Positions 1 through 7,658 are shown, counted from the stretch's first letter. The stretch is 16,109 nt of DNA from JAWLFI01 sp041685645 (GCA_041685645.1 JAWLFI010000042.1:1-16109); one strand, 5' to 3'. Numbers and translations are program-made. The notes: generated by a model from the letters alone, not told the origin.

Positions 1-1320
1 CTAGCCCGTATTTTTTGGGTAAATCCTATACTTCCCTTCTATTTCCCGCGGGCTCATAACCTTAGCTGAGCCATTCTCAAATAGGTCGAATAATAGGGCA
101 TCGTACACTTCCTTCCAACCACAATACTTGAAGGGGCTAAAATAATCGTTATGCCATAATATACTTACAAAAGAGTTGTACTGATGTTGGTCTAAAAATA
201 CTCTGACCTTTTGCAAAGCCTCTTCCGGCGAGAGTTTCAAATACGTTGTGAATGTAGTATCCATAATGTTGAGCGGAACTTCTAAAAATTTAAAAGCTGC
301 CCACAGATCAAAGTCAAAAGGGTGGAACGGTCTGGAATACGAATTCCTGAAACCATACTGCTCGGCAAAGCCAAAACTATAGTCCTGATCCACCGAGGAT
401 TCTAGTTCTTCGCCCTGATTTCTTAGAGTAAACATCAAATAGTGATACCGATTAATAGCAGTAAGGCGATTGCACCTTTTGTACTCTGAGTTTATACTCT
501 GGACTTTACTCGATTTGTGCAAAGCGTTCGTGCCGCCCTCCTGTTCGATCCAATCCATAACTTTTTGAACATAGGAGTCTTGAAGTGAATAGTCCGCATT
601 ATTTACTCCGTATTGGCCGCGGTCTTGTTCTACGAGCCAGAAAAAAATGGAATGTGCATCATACTTTTTTTCCAGTTGAATGATTTCCTCTAAGTTTCTT
701 CGCGTATTTTGGAATAACAGAGGAATCTTTTTCATCGCCTTAAATCGCTTCGATTGGACAATTTCTCGTGCTAGAGAATAAATGTTTTGTAATACCGGCG
801 ATTGCAAATGATCAATATCATGAGTCAACACTACTTCTAAGGGCTTATTCGGACGTTCGGGAATGCCTAATTCCTCCCTAAGTTTACTGTGTATTTTTTC
901 AAAGTACAGATCGACCCATGCTGTTTCACAGCCTCCAAAATGTTTTTGACAACTTTCAATATAGGGGAATCGACCATACCGGTCACTTGAGAAGGCGCCC
1001 CATTCTTGCATTCCACTTAGAAGAAAAAAGGAAGACAACAACAAATCCGGCATTTGAAACTCATTGAGGACCAACGGCTGTTGATTCTTTACATCTAGCA
1101 TTTCTTCCCATGAAAACACATCGGCCTCCATGTTTTGAATAAATTTCTTAGATAAAATAAATGTGCAGTGGGAGTCAAAACCTAAAGAAATATGACTCTC
1201 CTTCTCGCTTCCTACCTTTTGGAATTCAAGTTGGTAATCTCTACCCAAATGATCCCAAACGTACTTTATGGCCGATTCCAGTTTGGAGGAGGTGGATTGT
1301 ATGTAATATCTGATTTTCAA
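1..1320 (-). CDS. Polysaccharide deacetylase-family protein (NodB-like fold)
   Basis: This 439-residue protein has the layout of Bacteroidota polysaccharide deacetylase-like proteins: an N-terminal domain of about 155 residues of the type found only in these proteins (DUF7033-like), then a NodB-type barrel. Visible motifs are LTHDID at residues 165-170, with Asp168 and Asp170 as likely metal or catalytic acids; a second motif around His268 (NALHKSS); the RYHYL and FGFAEQYGFR stretch at 291-325; and the late LWHND motif at 388-392. The usual HxxxH zinc motif is reduced to one clear His, so true deacetylase activity is uncertain. There is no signal peptide, so a cytoplasmic role in making or modifying surface polysaccharide is likely. 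The start is TTG, because an in-frame stop lies four codons upstream and there is no nearby ATG. The TAG stop falls exactly at the window edge. The acyltransferase upstream on the same strand supports a polysaccharide context. Confidence 0.8.
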   Translation of the reverse strand: MKIRYYIQSTSSKLESAIKYVWDHLGRDYQLEFQKVGSEKESHISLGFDSHCTFILSKKFIQNMEADVFSWEEMLDVKNQQPLVLNEFQMPDLLLSSFFLLSGMQEWGAFSSDRYGRFPYIESCQKHFGGCETAWVDLYFEKIHSKLREELGIPERPNKPLEVVLTHDIDHLQSPVLQNIYSLAREIVQSKRFKAMKKIPLLFQNTRRNLEEIIQLEKKYDAHSIFFWLVEQDRGQYGVNNADYSLQDSYVQKVMDWIEQEGGTNALHKSSKVQSINSEYKRCNRLTAINRYHYLMFTLRNQGEELESSVDQDYSFGFAEQYGFRNSYSRPFHPFDFDLWAAFKFLEVPLNIMDTTFTTYLKLSPEEALQKVRVFLDQHQYNSFVSILWHNDYFSPFKYCGWKEVYDALLFDLFENGSAKVMSPREIEGKYRIYPKNTG

Positions 1321-1337
1321 ATTCTGAATTCAAGGTG

Positions 1338-1571
1338 TCAATAAGTGTTCAAGCTGAGGAAGTTTACTGGTTCGAATAATCGAAAAAAGTTTAACCCCAA
1401 AGGCGAAAAGTACAATGCCTGCAGAGTAATCCTACTTCCTTCATTGTCGAAAGTACAAACCTTTTGACACATCAATTGAATTGCTCTACCTACAGAAGCC
1501 ATTTTAGTCCCAACATTCTTCAAAAAAACCGCAGAAAAATTATAACACACCCTCAGGTATTGATTGATCAT
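1338..1571 (-). CDS. Possible small hypothetical protein (77 aa)
   Basis: This short open frame lies between the acyltransferase gene and the deacetylase gene. In its favour, its ATG overlaps the TGA of the upstream acyltransferase in an ATGA arrangement, and its own stop lies 17 bp before the TTG of the next gene, so it fits neatly into the operon. Against it, the predicted peptide has no signal peptide, membrane segment or motif that I recognise, and its composition looks like translated intergenic DNA. A GTG three codons further upstream is another possible start. It may equally be a non-coding spacer or the remains of a lost gene. Confidence 0.25.
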   Translation of the reverse strand: MINQYLRVCYNFSAVFLKNVGTKMASVGRAIQLMCQKVCTFDNEGSRITLQALYFSPLGLNFFRLFEPVNFLSLNTY

Positions 1572-2524
1572 TGTTTCCACAAGTTCATTATTGAAAAGGG
1601 AAACCTCAACTTTCTAATCTGAAAATAGGGTTGTTGATCTGCTCCAAAGGAACGAAAAATCCGCTCGACGGGCGGATTCATGCTGCCTTCAAAATCGAAA
1701 AACTCAACTTTGTCGGAAAGCGCCAGTATTGCCTCCCAAAGTAAAAATTTTGATGTTGCACTATCATGAATTGGTGAGTCTACCCCGCCAAGTAAATAAT
1801 AGGCAGTATCATGGTCCCAGGCGATATATATGCCTCCATGTATTTTTCCCGTGCCATCTTTAGCTAAAAGTATTTTCCGGGCTCCTCTTGCGATTAATTC
1901 TTTGTCAATACGTTCCAGAAGTTCAAACTTAAATTGTGTTTTTTCCGACTTGCGCTGCATCGACTTTTCATGAAGTTGGAAAATGATTTGAGGATCATTT
2001 GTATCGTGACAAATCACTAATCCTTTGTTCCTTGCCTTTCGAATAGCCCTTCTCGTTCTAGAATACAAATTTTCCCACAACTTCTCAGTATTCCCTAATT
2101 CCTTCAAAACATAGGTGTATCGGATAGTTGCAGAAAAATTAGATCTTGTAAAGGGTAGGTGATTAGTAATTGAAGGGTGAAGTTTTTGATTAAAGTACCT
2201 AACTTTAGGAATCTTCGGAAATAACCTTTTATAAACTCTATGTTCGAAAGAAATGCGATGTACCCTTTTCAAATCAGCAGGATAGTTGTAGAATATCCCC
2301 TGATACGGTGAAAGTTGGGCGTTTGAGATGTATTGAAAAGTCATTCTTTTTCTCAATGAATAAATCCAACCCCCAAATACAACTCCATCTCGAATATCCA
2401 TAACAACATCCCAATGGCACTGAGAAACAGCATCTAACCACCAGGGCTGAAGAAATAACGGGAGTGGATTCACTCGGCAATACTCCCTAAATTTTTGTTT
2501 ATTAGACACTGGTTGAACGGCCAT
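1568..2524 (-). CDS. FemAB/GNAT-type acyltransferase
   Basis: This 318-residue protein resembles the FemAB-like GNAT proteins common in surface-polysaccharide loci, which transfer an aminoacyl or acyl group onto a sugar or peptidoglycan precursor. The N-terminal half (about 1-145) carries the typical LPLFLQPWWLDAV opening. The C-terminal half (about 145-300) carries the acyltransferase core, with a basic helix ENLYSRTRRAIRKARNKGL at 151-169, a KIHGGIYIAWD strand-turn at 227-237, a YYLLGG segment at 242-247, and the hallmark FDFEGSM at 276-282 followed by a conserved VERIF-RSFGA stretch. The ATG start follows a short A-rich leader with no clear Shine-Dalgarno sequence. It lies 55 bp after the TPR gene and just before the deacetylase gene, so the three may share a transcript. 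The substrate cannot be read from the sequence. Confidence 0.8.
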   Translation of the reverse strand: MAVQPVSNKQKFREYCRVNPLPLFLQPWWLDAVSQCHWDVVMDIRDGVVFGGWIYSLRKRMTFQYISNAQLSPYQGIFYNYPADLKRVHRISFEHRVYKRLFPKIPKVRYFNQKLHPSITNHLPFTRSNFSATIRYTYVLKELGNTEKLWENLYSRTRRAIRKARNKGLVICHDTNDPQIIFQLHEKSMQRKSEKTQFKFELLERIDKELIARGARKILLAKDGTGKIHGGIYIAWDHDTAYYLLGGVDSPIHDSATSKFLLWEAILALSDKVEFFDFEGSMNPPVERIFRSFGADQQPYFQIRKLRFPFSIMNLWKQ

Positions 2525-2579
2525 CTTTTAATTGCACTATAATTATCGTTGAAATATATCCCATTGCAAATAACTTACC

Positions 2580-4916
2580 TCACTCACAATACTGCCTGAG
2601 CTGCTTGCGAGCCACCCGCTCATTCATCTGATTCGCTCTCTTCCAATCCGAACAGGCCGCCTCTACATTATTTCCTTCCATGTATGCCTTTCCCCTCTCC
2701 AAATATAGAAATACATCTGCTCCGCCCAGTTCTTCAGCCCGATTGAATTTTTCAATTGCCAACTCAAAATACCCCTGGAGGTGCTGTAGCCGGCCGAATT
2801 GATAAAAGGCCTCAGAATAACTGTCATCTGACGCTATGGCCGCCCGAAAATGCCGCAGAGCTAAGGCGTAATCCCCTTTCTCCATCTCCAAAATGCCCAG
2901 GTGACAGAGTGCCCGTTTATTGTCCGGCTCTAATTGTAAGGAGCGCTGATAATCTTTCTTTGCAGCTATTGTGTCCCCGGAAGAATAAAGCGCCATGCCT
3001 CTATGGACATAGGCCTTGGCAACAGTGGAATCTAAGGCTAAAGCTATATTAAAATCCTCAATGGCCAATAGCATATTTTCCAATTGAAAATGAGTAAGTC
3101 CCCGATTGAGAAATGCTTCCCCATAATCTAATTGATAGCGAATAGCAGAGTTGAGATCACTCAAAGCTTTAGTATATTGTTTCGATTCATAATACAATAC
3201 ACCTCTGTTATTATATGCTAAGCTATTTGTAGGATCTATTCCCAGTACTTCAGTCCAGTCAGATGTCGCTGCTTCCACTTGTCCGAGTTGCGTCCGGGCA
3301 AGCGCTCGATTTCCATAGGCATTTAAATAGTCTTTCTTGTGTTTTATCGCTTCGGAAAAATCTCGCTCAGCCTCAGTAAAGGCTCCCTCACTAAACCACC
3401 ATCGTCCTCTGTTATTATAGGCTTCAGCAAATTGAGGGTCGGTTTCCAGTGCCTTGTCATAATCGCGCTTAGCAGCTTCGTAGTCCCCAAGCTTCATTTG
3501 GGTGCTCGCTCGATTGTTGTATCCAATGCTATAAGTATTATCGATTTCAATCGCTTTATTATAGTCTTTTAAGGCAAGTTGATGTCGCTCTAATTTCGCT
3601 TTACAGAATCCCCGATTACCATACGATAAGCTAAGAGAAGCCTCTCTTTTTATTGCCTCTGTGAAATCCTCTATGGCTCTTTCATAGCTCTGTATGGTTC
3701 GATAGGCTAAGCCACGACTAAAATAAGCTTCACCGTATTCATTATCCAAAATAATAGCAGAATCAAAGTCTAGAATAGCTCGTGGGTATTCACCCATCTC
3801 AAAATAGGTCACGCCGCGGTTGTGATAAACTTTGGGTTGTTCCGAATGTATGGAAAGAGATTTCGTGCAGTCTGAAATACTAGCAGAATACAGCTGGAGC
3901 TCTCTTTTAGTTACGGCGCGCCCGGCGTAGGCCAAAAAATAATCGGGGCGCAACTCAATCGCTTTATTAAAGTCCTTAATCGCAGCTCGAAAATTCCCGC
4001 GCTTGTGTTTTACAATGGCCCGGTTATAAATAGTGACAGGATTATCGGAATGATAGTGAATGGCCTGATCAAAATCCTCAATGGCAGCGTCATACTGTTC
4101 CAGTTGCACCTTGAGCTGTCCTCTATTATTATACGCCATCCACGCCGTAGAATCTAACTGAAGAGCTTTGTCATAATCTCTCAACGCTTCGTCCCATTGC
4201 TCTGCTTCGCGATATAACATCCCCCTGTATGTGTAGGTCATAGACAAGTCGCCATTCTGTGAAAGAGCCTGATCAAAAATCCTACGCGCCTCTTCGTGAT
4301 CTCCCATTTTAAAATAAACCAAGCCTTTATTGCTTAGCGCTAAGGGATAATCCCCTCGCAGACTTATGGCCTGATCAAAATCATTTATGGCCTCCTCATA
4401 TTTCTTTACACCGATATGAGCAATACCTCTGTTGTTGTAGGCAAGTGCATAGTTTTGAAATTGGTCAATTGCCAATGAATAATCCTCCACTGCGCCCAAA
4501 CTGTCGCCAAGCATCAGTTTTGCATTCCCCAAATTGATATATGCTTCTTTAAAAGTAGAGTCCTTTTTTATCGCTGTTTCATAGTCTCGAACAGCCCCTT
4601 CTATGTCATTGAGCTGGCGCCGCACATACCCCCGGTTAAAATAGGCTTTTGCATAGTCCGGGTCGATTTTTATTACCTGATTGTAATCCTTAATTGCCTG
4701 GTCGGGTTGGTCGATTTTAGCGTTGCCCCTGTTGAGATAGGCTTCAGCGTATTCCGGGTATTGTTCTATAGCTTTTGTAAAAAGTTGAATAGCAACGGAT
4801 GAGTTGCCACTCGCCAAACTGTCTTTCCCCTCCTCGTAATAAGATAGAGCTGCCTCACTCTGAGCATGAAGGCTTGCGCACCAAAGCAATGATATGAATA
4901 CAACAATTGTTCGCAC
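2580..4916 (-). CDS. Secreted 22-unit TPR repeat protein
   Basis: The 778-residue product starts with a signal peptide (MRTIVVFISLLWCASLHAQ, likely cut near residue 19), so it should act in the periplasm or at the outer membrane. The rest is a nearly unbroken array of 22 tetratricopeptide units. All are 34 residues except unit 2 (32) and a slightly shorter last unit. Most show the pattern (F/Y)xxAYxNRG near the start of helix A and DFxxAIxxDPxY at the end of helix B. Such arrays form superhelical scaffolds that bind proteins or peptides; no enzymatic domain is present. The start is GTG, preceded at a good distance by AAGGGGG, one of the few Shine-Dalgarno-like sequences here; an in-frame stop lies six codons upstream. 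The beta-barrel gene upstream on the same strand could encode a partner, but the 172-bp gap does not prove an operon. Confidence 0.88.
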   Translation of the reverse strand: MRTIVVFISLLWCASLHAQSEAALSYYEEGKDSLASGNSSVAIQLFTKAIEQYPEYAEAYLNRGNAKIDQPDQAIKDYNQVIKIDPDYAKAYFNRGYVRRQLNDIEGAVRDYETAIKKDSTFKEAYINLGNAKLMLGDSLGAVEDYSLAIDQFQNYALAYNNRGIAHIGVKKYEEAINDFDQAISLRGDYPLALSNKGLVYFKMGDHEEARRIFDQALSQNGDLSMTYTYRGMLYREAEQWDEALRDYDKALQLDSTAWMAYNNRGQLKVQLEQYDAAIEDFDQAIHYHSDNPVTIYNRAIVKHKRGNFRAAIKDFNKAIELRPDYFLAYAGRAVTKRELQLYSASISDCTKSLSIHSEQPKVYHNRGVTYFEMGEYPRAILDFDSAIILDNEYGEAYFSRGLAYRTIQSYERAIEDFTEAIKREASLSLSYGNRGFCKAKLERHQLALKDYNKAIEIDNTYSIGYNNRASTQMKLGDYEAAKRDYDKALETDPQFAEAYNNRGRWWFSEGAFTEAERDFSEAIKHKKDYLNAYGNRALARTQLGQVEAATSDWTEVLGIDPTNSLAYNNRGVLYYESKQYTKALSDLNSAIRYQLDYGEAFLNRGLTHFQLENMLLAIEDFNIALALDSTVAKAYVHRGMALYSSGDTIAAKKDYQRSLQLEPDNKRALCHLGILEMEKGDYALALRHFRAAIASDDSYSEAFYQFGRLQHLQGYFELAIEKFNRAEELGGADVFLYLERGKAYMEGNNVEAACSDWKRANQMNERVARKQLRQYCE

Positions 4917-5088
4917 AAAAATCCCCCTTGTTTACGTCGACATTATAAAAACAACAATATAATCTATCTAAAGAGTTCATGCTAATATCAATAACCCCTA
5001 TTTAAAAACAAGATGTGTGGAAGTGGGAGGGGAACAAGTACTTAGATGGAATTCTATATTTCGAGATATATAACCCAAGTCAGTTTAC

Positions 5089-5688
5089 CTAAAACATATA
5101 TCTCATAGAGACATTAGAGCATCTCAACCAATAAAAATCTCCGCTACCATATTCGGGGTTGAGAAAGTCATAAGCCGGCATCAAAGCACCGTCGATGTTG
5201 ATTCTGCCCCAGCGTACACTCAGTCCTAGTCCGAATGTAACACCCGAAGTCATGAAAGTATCCCCATGATCTCTAAAACCCCCGTCATCAGTGTAATCAG
5301 CTTGAGCTAAATGCAATCCTGCAGTCCCAAATATAGACCACAATTGATCGGGATTACTGTTCAGGTGATAGTGGTATTGATAAGCAACAACGCCACCTAA
5401 TCTGGTATTATCGCTTCCACCCAGCCATCCGCCTGGAACTCTGTATCCAAAATTGATGTCTAACGCAGAGTGTTCAGAGAAGGCTAGGTTGTAACTAAGG
5501 GCAATAGTCGTATAGTATCCGGTCTTTAAGCCAAGACCTTGAGTGTATTTTATTGCAGAGCTTTCTTGCTCTTCACTTTCTTTCACCGTCATGCTCTCCG
5601 TTGGCGCTTCATCCTCAACCTGTGCAAAAAGGGAATTACTAAAAGAAAATGCTATAATAATCATTGGAATCAGTACAAAACATTTCAT
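5089..5688 (-). CDS. Small outer-membrane beta-barrel protein
   Basis: The 199-residue product has a clear signal peptide (MKCFVLIPMIIIAFSFSNSLFAQ), then an acidic linker of about 30 residues (many Glu, Ser, Thr), then a region of alternating hydrophobic and polar residues rich in Gly, Tyr and Trp, typical of outer-membrane beta strands. It ends in RYMF, matching the terminal aromatic residue recognised by the BAM machinery. The size suits an eight-stranded barrel of the porin-family/OmpW-OmpX-like class, but no specific family motif is evident and no substrate can be named. The ATG start is the first residue of the signal peptide. It diverges from the DksA-like gene across a 245-bp region holding promoters for both. 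Confidence 0.75.
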   Translation of the reverse strand: MKCFVLIPMIIIAFSFSNSLFAQVEDEAPTESMTVKESEEQESSAIKYTQGLGLKTGYYTTIALSYNLAFSEHSALDINFGYRVPGGWLGGSDNTRLGGVVAYQYHYHLNSNPDQLWSIFGTAGLHLAQADYTDDGGFRDHGDTFMTSGVTFGLGLSVRWGRINIDGALMPAYDFLNPEYGSGDFYWLRCSNVSMRYMF

Positions 5689-5715
5689 AATCGCTATTTT
5701 TAAAAGATTGATATG

Positions 5716-5747
5716 TAAATATAGGGAAAATTCTTCTTCTACACCAA
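5716..5747 (-). promoter_or_regulatory. Candidate promoter of the beta-barrel gene
   Basis: Read on the minus strand, TTGG is followed after 20 nt by TATATTTA, one base away from the Bacteroidota -7 consensus TAnnTTTG, about 30 nt before the start codon. It is a plausible but imperfect match to the TTTG-N19-TAnnTTTG promoter of this phylum. Confidence 0.35.
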
Positions 5748-5834
5748 TTTATCTGCATTAAAATTAGGGAACTCCGTAGAAAACAACCCTGTCTTAGCAA
5801 AATTTGCCTCCATTTTCTGGTTTCGAGTGATGAC

Positions 5835-5865
5835 TTTACTTGAAGGTGAGAAAAATGTATATTTG
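5835..5865 (+). promoter_or_regulatory. Bacteroidota-type promoter of the dksA-like/lspA unit
   Basis: TTTA at 5835-5838 is followed by exactly 19 nt and then TATATTTG at 5858-5865, a perfect TAnnTTTG -7 box with the -33 element one base off TTTG. Transcription would start near 5870, giving a leader of about 60 nt before the ATG at 5934. The next gene, lspA, starts 10 bp after the dksA-like gene and should share this promoter. Confidence 0.65.
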
Positions 5866-5933
5866 CAGCGTAATTTTGTGCTGTTTTCCACAAGTGTAAA
5901 TCACTGCTACTCCCCAAAAAAATAGAGATCCTT

Positions 5934-6287
5934 ATGAAAACCAGATATTCAGATGAAGAACTCAAAGAGTTCGAGCAAATCATAGATGAAAAGTTGGAAC
6001 GTGCTGAGAAGCAATTAGCTTATTACGAACAACTCATGGAAGATAACGAAAATGACAAGGTCAAGGGAATGGACGATAGTGCACTCTCTGTGGAAAATGA
6101 GGCCATCGTCAAGCACGCCGGACGAATGCGCAAACACATTCAGCACTTGAAAAATGCAAAAGAACGCATCCACAAAAAGGTGTACGGAATTTGTCGGGAT
6201 ACGGGGAAACTCATCTCCATGGAGCGCTTAAAGGCGGTTCCTCATGCTACACTATCCATAGAGGCGAAAAATAAAAGAGACAAGTAA
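5934..6287 (+). CDS. DksA/TraR-family regulator lacking the zinc cysteines
   Basis: This 117-residue protein belongs to the DksA/TraR group, coiled-coil proteins that enter the RNA polymerase secondary channel and modulate initiation. Residues 5-80 form a charged helical hairpin. The C-terminal part, KKVYGICRDTGKLISMERLK at 81-100 followed by AVPHATLSIEAK, aligns directly with the DksA zinc finger. Of the four zinc cysteines only Cys87 remains; the other three positions are Thr90, Ser108 and Ala111, so zinc binding is very unlikely. The same loss is common in Bacteroidota members of this family. The canonical DxxDxA tip motif of DksA is not clearly present either (MDDSALS at 46-52 is the nearest). 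The ATG fits the promoter placement, and the gene is 10 bp upstream of lspA. A general transcription role is inferred from the family only. Confidence 0.85.
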   Translation: MKTRYSDEELKEFEQIIDEKLERAEKQLAYYEQLMEDNENDKVKGMDDSALSVENEAIVKHAGRMRKHIQHLKNAKERIHKKVYGICRDTGKLISMERLKAVPHATLSIEAKNKRDK

Positions 6288-6297
6288 ACCCAAAGCC

Positions 6298-6987
6298 ATG
6301 ACCGATCAACGCAAAAAAATAACATGGGTGACGCTCGTTATTTTTGCCATTCTCATTTTGGACCAAAGCCTAAAGTTTTGGGTCAAAACCAACATGACAT
6401 ACGGAGAAGAGTTTCTACTTTTTGGACAGTCATGGGCGAGAATCCATTTCGTAGAAAATGAAGGCATGGCTTTTGGCATGGCCTTTGGCGGACAGTGGGG
6501 AAAAATATTCTTAACCCTCTTTCGCGTATTGGCGGCAGTTTTTCTCGTCTACCTGATGCGCACTCTAATCCAGGTGAAAGAGAAAACCGGTCTGTTGATT
6601 AGCATTGGGCTCATTTTTGCCGGGGCAGTTGGAAATATCATCGATAGCTTGTTTTATGGTATTATTTTTTCTAGCTCTACCGCCTATGGAGATCCGGCCA
6701 TTCTCTTTCCGGAGGGAGGGGGATATAGTTCTTTTCTTATGGGAAAGGTAGTGGATATGTTCTATTTCCCCATGCTTGAATTTACCTGGCCCGAGTGGTT
6801 GCCGTTTTGGGGTGGCAACACTTTTGAGTTTTTCAAGCCCGTATTTAATGTCGCAGATGCCTCCATCACTACGGGCGTTGCCCTCCTACTCCTATTCTAT
6901 AGAGACTTTTTCATGTCAGATACATCGACAAAGGCCAAAGAGGAAGAAAACCTACCCTTACAAGATGAGAAAAATAAATCAGAATAG
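6298..6987 (+). CDS. lspA: Lipoprotein signal peptidase (signal peptidase II)
   Basis: LspA is the inner-membrane aspartic protease that removes signal peptides from prolipoproteins after Lgt has added diacylglycerol to the lipobox cysteine. The 229-residue sequence shows the family motifs in order: LDQSLKFWV at 21-29, the VENEGMAFG block at 52-60, GNIIDS at 112-117 with catalytic Asp116, and FNVADASI at 183-190 with catalytic Asp187. Four hydrophobic membrane segments are visible near 8-24, 68-87, 97-121 and 184-201. It is much longer than the E. coli enzyme (164 residues), with extra loops at about 122-150 and 158-180, as usual in Bacteroidota, and a charged tail. It follows the dksA-like gene by 10 bp. 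The partner enzyme Lgt is encoded about 6 kb away in this window. Confidence 0.96.
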   Translation: MTDQRKKITWVTLVIFAILILDQSLKFWVKTNMTYGEEFLLFGQSWARIHFVENEGMAFGMAFGGQWGKIFLTLFRVLAAVFLVYLMRTLIQVKEKTGLLISIGLIFAGAVGNIIDSLFYGIIFSSSTAYGDPAILFPEGGGYSSFLMGKVVDMFYFPMLEFTWPEWLPFWGGNTFEFFKPVFNVADASITTGVALLLLFYRDFFMSDTSTKAKEEENLPLQDEKNKSE

Positions 6988-7007
6988 CACAAAATGCCAT
7001 TCGAAAT

Positions 7008-7023
7008 CATTGAGATCTCAATG
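7008..7023. repeat. Perfect 16-bp palindrome CATTGAGATCTCAATG
   Basis: The palindrome begins 20 bp after the lspA stop, in the convergent gap between lspA and the first ArsR gene. It could fold as a hairpin in either transcript but is not followed by a T-run, so it is a poor intrinsic terminator. It may be a protein-binding site or help end transcription from both sides. Confidence 0.5.
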
Positions 7024-7080
7024 GTAGAAACGTTGGCGACAATTTTGCCGCACTTAATAAATGTTTACTGTTTTTGGAAT

Positions 7081-7115
7081 GGGATGGGGGATGGGAAAAA
7101 GTAATTGGGAATGGG
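7081..7115 (+). other. G-rich tract with quadruplex potential
   Basis: Five runs of at least three G on the plus strand (7081-7083, 7086-7090, 7093-7095, 7107-7109, 7113-7115) are separated by spacers of 2, 2, 11 and 3 nt. The surrounding DNA is AT-rich, so the tract stands out. It lies just beyond the 3' end of the first ArsR gene. Folding is inferred from the pattern only. Confidence 0.4.
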
Positions 7116-7125
7116 ATCGTAAAGT

Positions 7126-7455
7126 CTACTGTTCTATAGTTGTCGTTTTTTCGGCAGCCTTGAAGTTTTTGATCGCTTTTTCTGCCTTCAATACCGTCGG
7201 ATAATCTATGCTGTAATACACAAATTTTCCCTCCCTGCGAGCATGCAATACTCCAGCGAGTCTCATTATCCGCAAATGCTGTGATGTAATGGACTGTTCA
7301 ATGCCCAAAGAGTGGTATATCTTATTGACATTTACAGTTCCACGACTGTCGATAAATTCTAAGATCTTCAATCTTAGCGGGTGAGCCAATGCTCGCAACA
7401 TCTCTACCGATGTTTTGAGCCGCTCCTTGTTAAAGGTAATTGTCGTTCGTTCCAT
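7126..7455 (-). CDS. ArsR-family winged-helix regulator, copy 1 (no cysteine)
   Basis: This 109-residue protein has the ArsR/SmtB fold: LRALAHPLRLKILEFI at 20-35 is the family signature, followed by the recognition helix region IEQSITSQHLRIMRLAGVL and the wing REGKFVYYSID. ArsR proteins are dimeric repressors, often autoregulatory and relieved by a metal or other signal. This one contains no cysteine at all and lacks the His/Asp pattern of the alpha-5 metal sites, so classical metal sensing is unlikely. It is about half identical, by hand alignment over 65 residues, to the second regulator at 7674-8015. The ATG lies inside one arm of a 14-bp inverted repeat, which may affect its expression. 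It converges on lspA; the target genes are unknown. Confidence 0.88.
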   Translation of the reverse strand: MERTTITFNKERLKTSVEMLRALAHPLRLKILEFIDSRGTVNVNKIYHSLGIEQSITSQHLRIMRLAGVLHARREGKFVYYSIDYPTVLKAEKAIKNFKAAEKTTTIEQ

Positions 7456-7542
7456 GCGTTTTCTTATTTTATGATATGTGACCTAAGTAGAAACAAATAT
7501 GCATATAAAAAATCGTAATTCAAAGGGGACGCATGGAACGAA
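7446..7542 (-). promoter_or_regulatory. 14-bp inverted repeat covering the ArsR copy 1 start codon
   Basis: TTCGTTCCATGCGT at 7446-7459 and its exact reverse complement ACGCATGGAACGAA at 7529-7542 are separated by 69 nt. The first arm contains the start codon of the ArsR gene (minus strand). The second arm sits in the 17-nt loop of a separate 6-bp hairpin, AAGGGG at 7523-7528 with CCCCTT at 7546-7551. In the gene's mRNA the upstream arm could pair with the start region and block ribosomes; in DNA the arms could be operator half-sites. The repeat is seen directly; the function is inferred. Confidence 0.5.
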
Positions 7543-7616
7543 AGCCCCCTTCACAAGCACTGGCATTGATATCTAATTGATAGTCAACACGTTGAATCTG
7601 CAATATTTTTTTGAAA

Positions 7617-7658
7617 AAAGTTTGTAAACTCTTACTAATCAGTTGCTTTACAAACTTT
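7617..7658 (-). terminator. Intrinsic terminator after ArsR copy 2
   Basis: AAAGTTTGTAAA at 7617-7628 and TTTACAAACTTT at 7647-7658 form a perfect 12-bp stem with an 18-nt loop. Read on the minus strand, the hairpin runs directly into a T-rich stretch, as expected for a Rho-independent terminator 16 bp after the stop of the ArsR gene. The stem is AT-rich, so efficiency may be modest. Confidence 0.6.

Noticed and set aside
2580..4916. DNA-level tandem repeat or CRISPR-like array in the TPR gene
   Set aside because: The regular period is 102 bp, equal to the 34-residue TPR unit, and the units differ at the DNA level; it is protein repetition, not an array of identical repeats.
5056..5072. Near-palindromic AT-rich sequence (TATATTTCGAGATATA) after the beta-barrel gene as a terminator
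   Set aside because: The stem has two mismatched pairs and no following T-run; too weak to call.
5639..5983. 114-codon minus-strand frame across the divergent promoter region
   Set aside because: It overlaps both the beta-barrel signal peptide and the DksA-like start in other frames and covers two promoter candidates.
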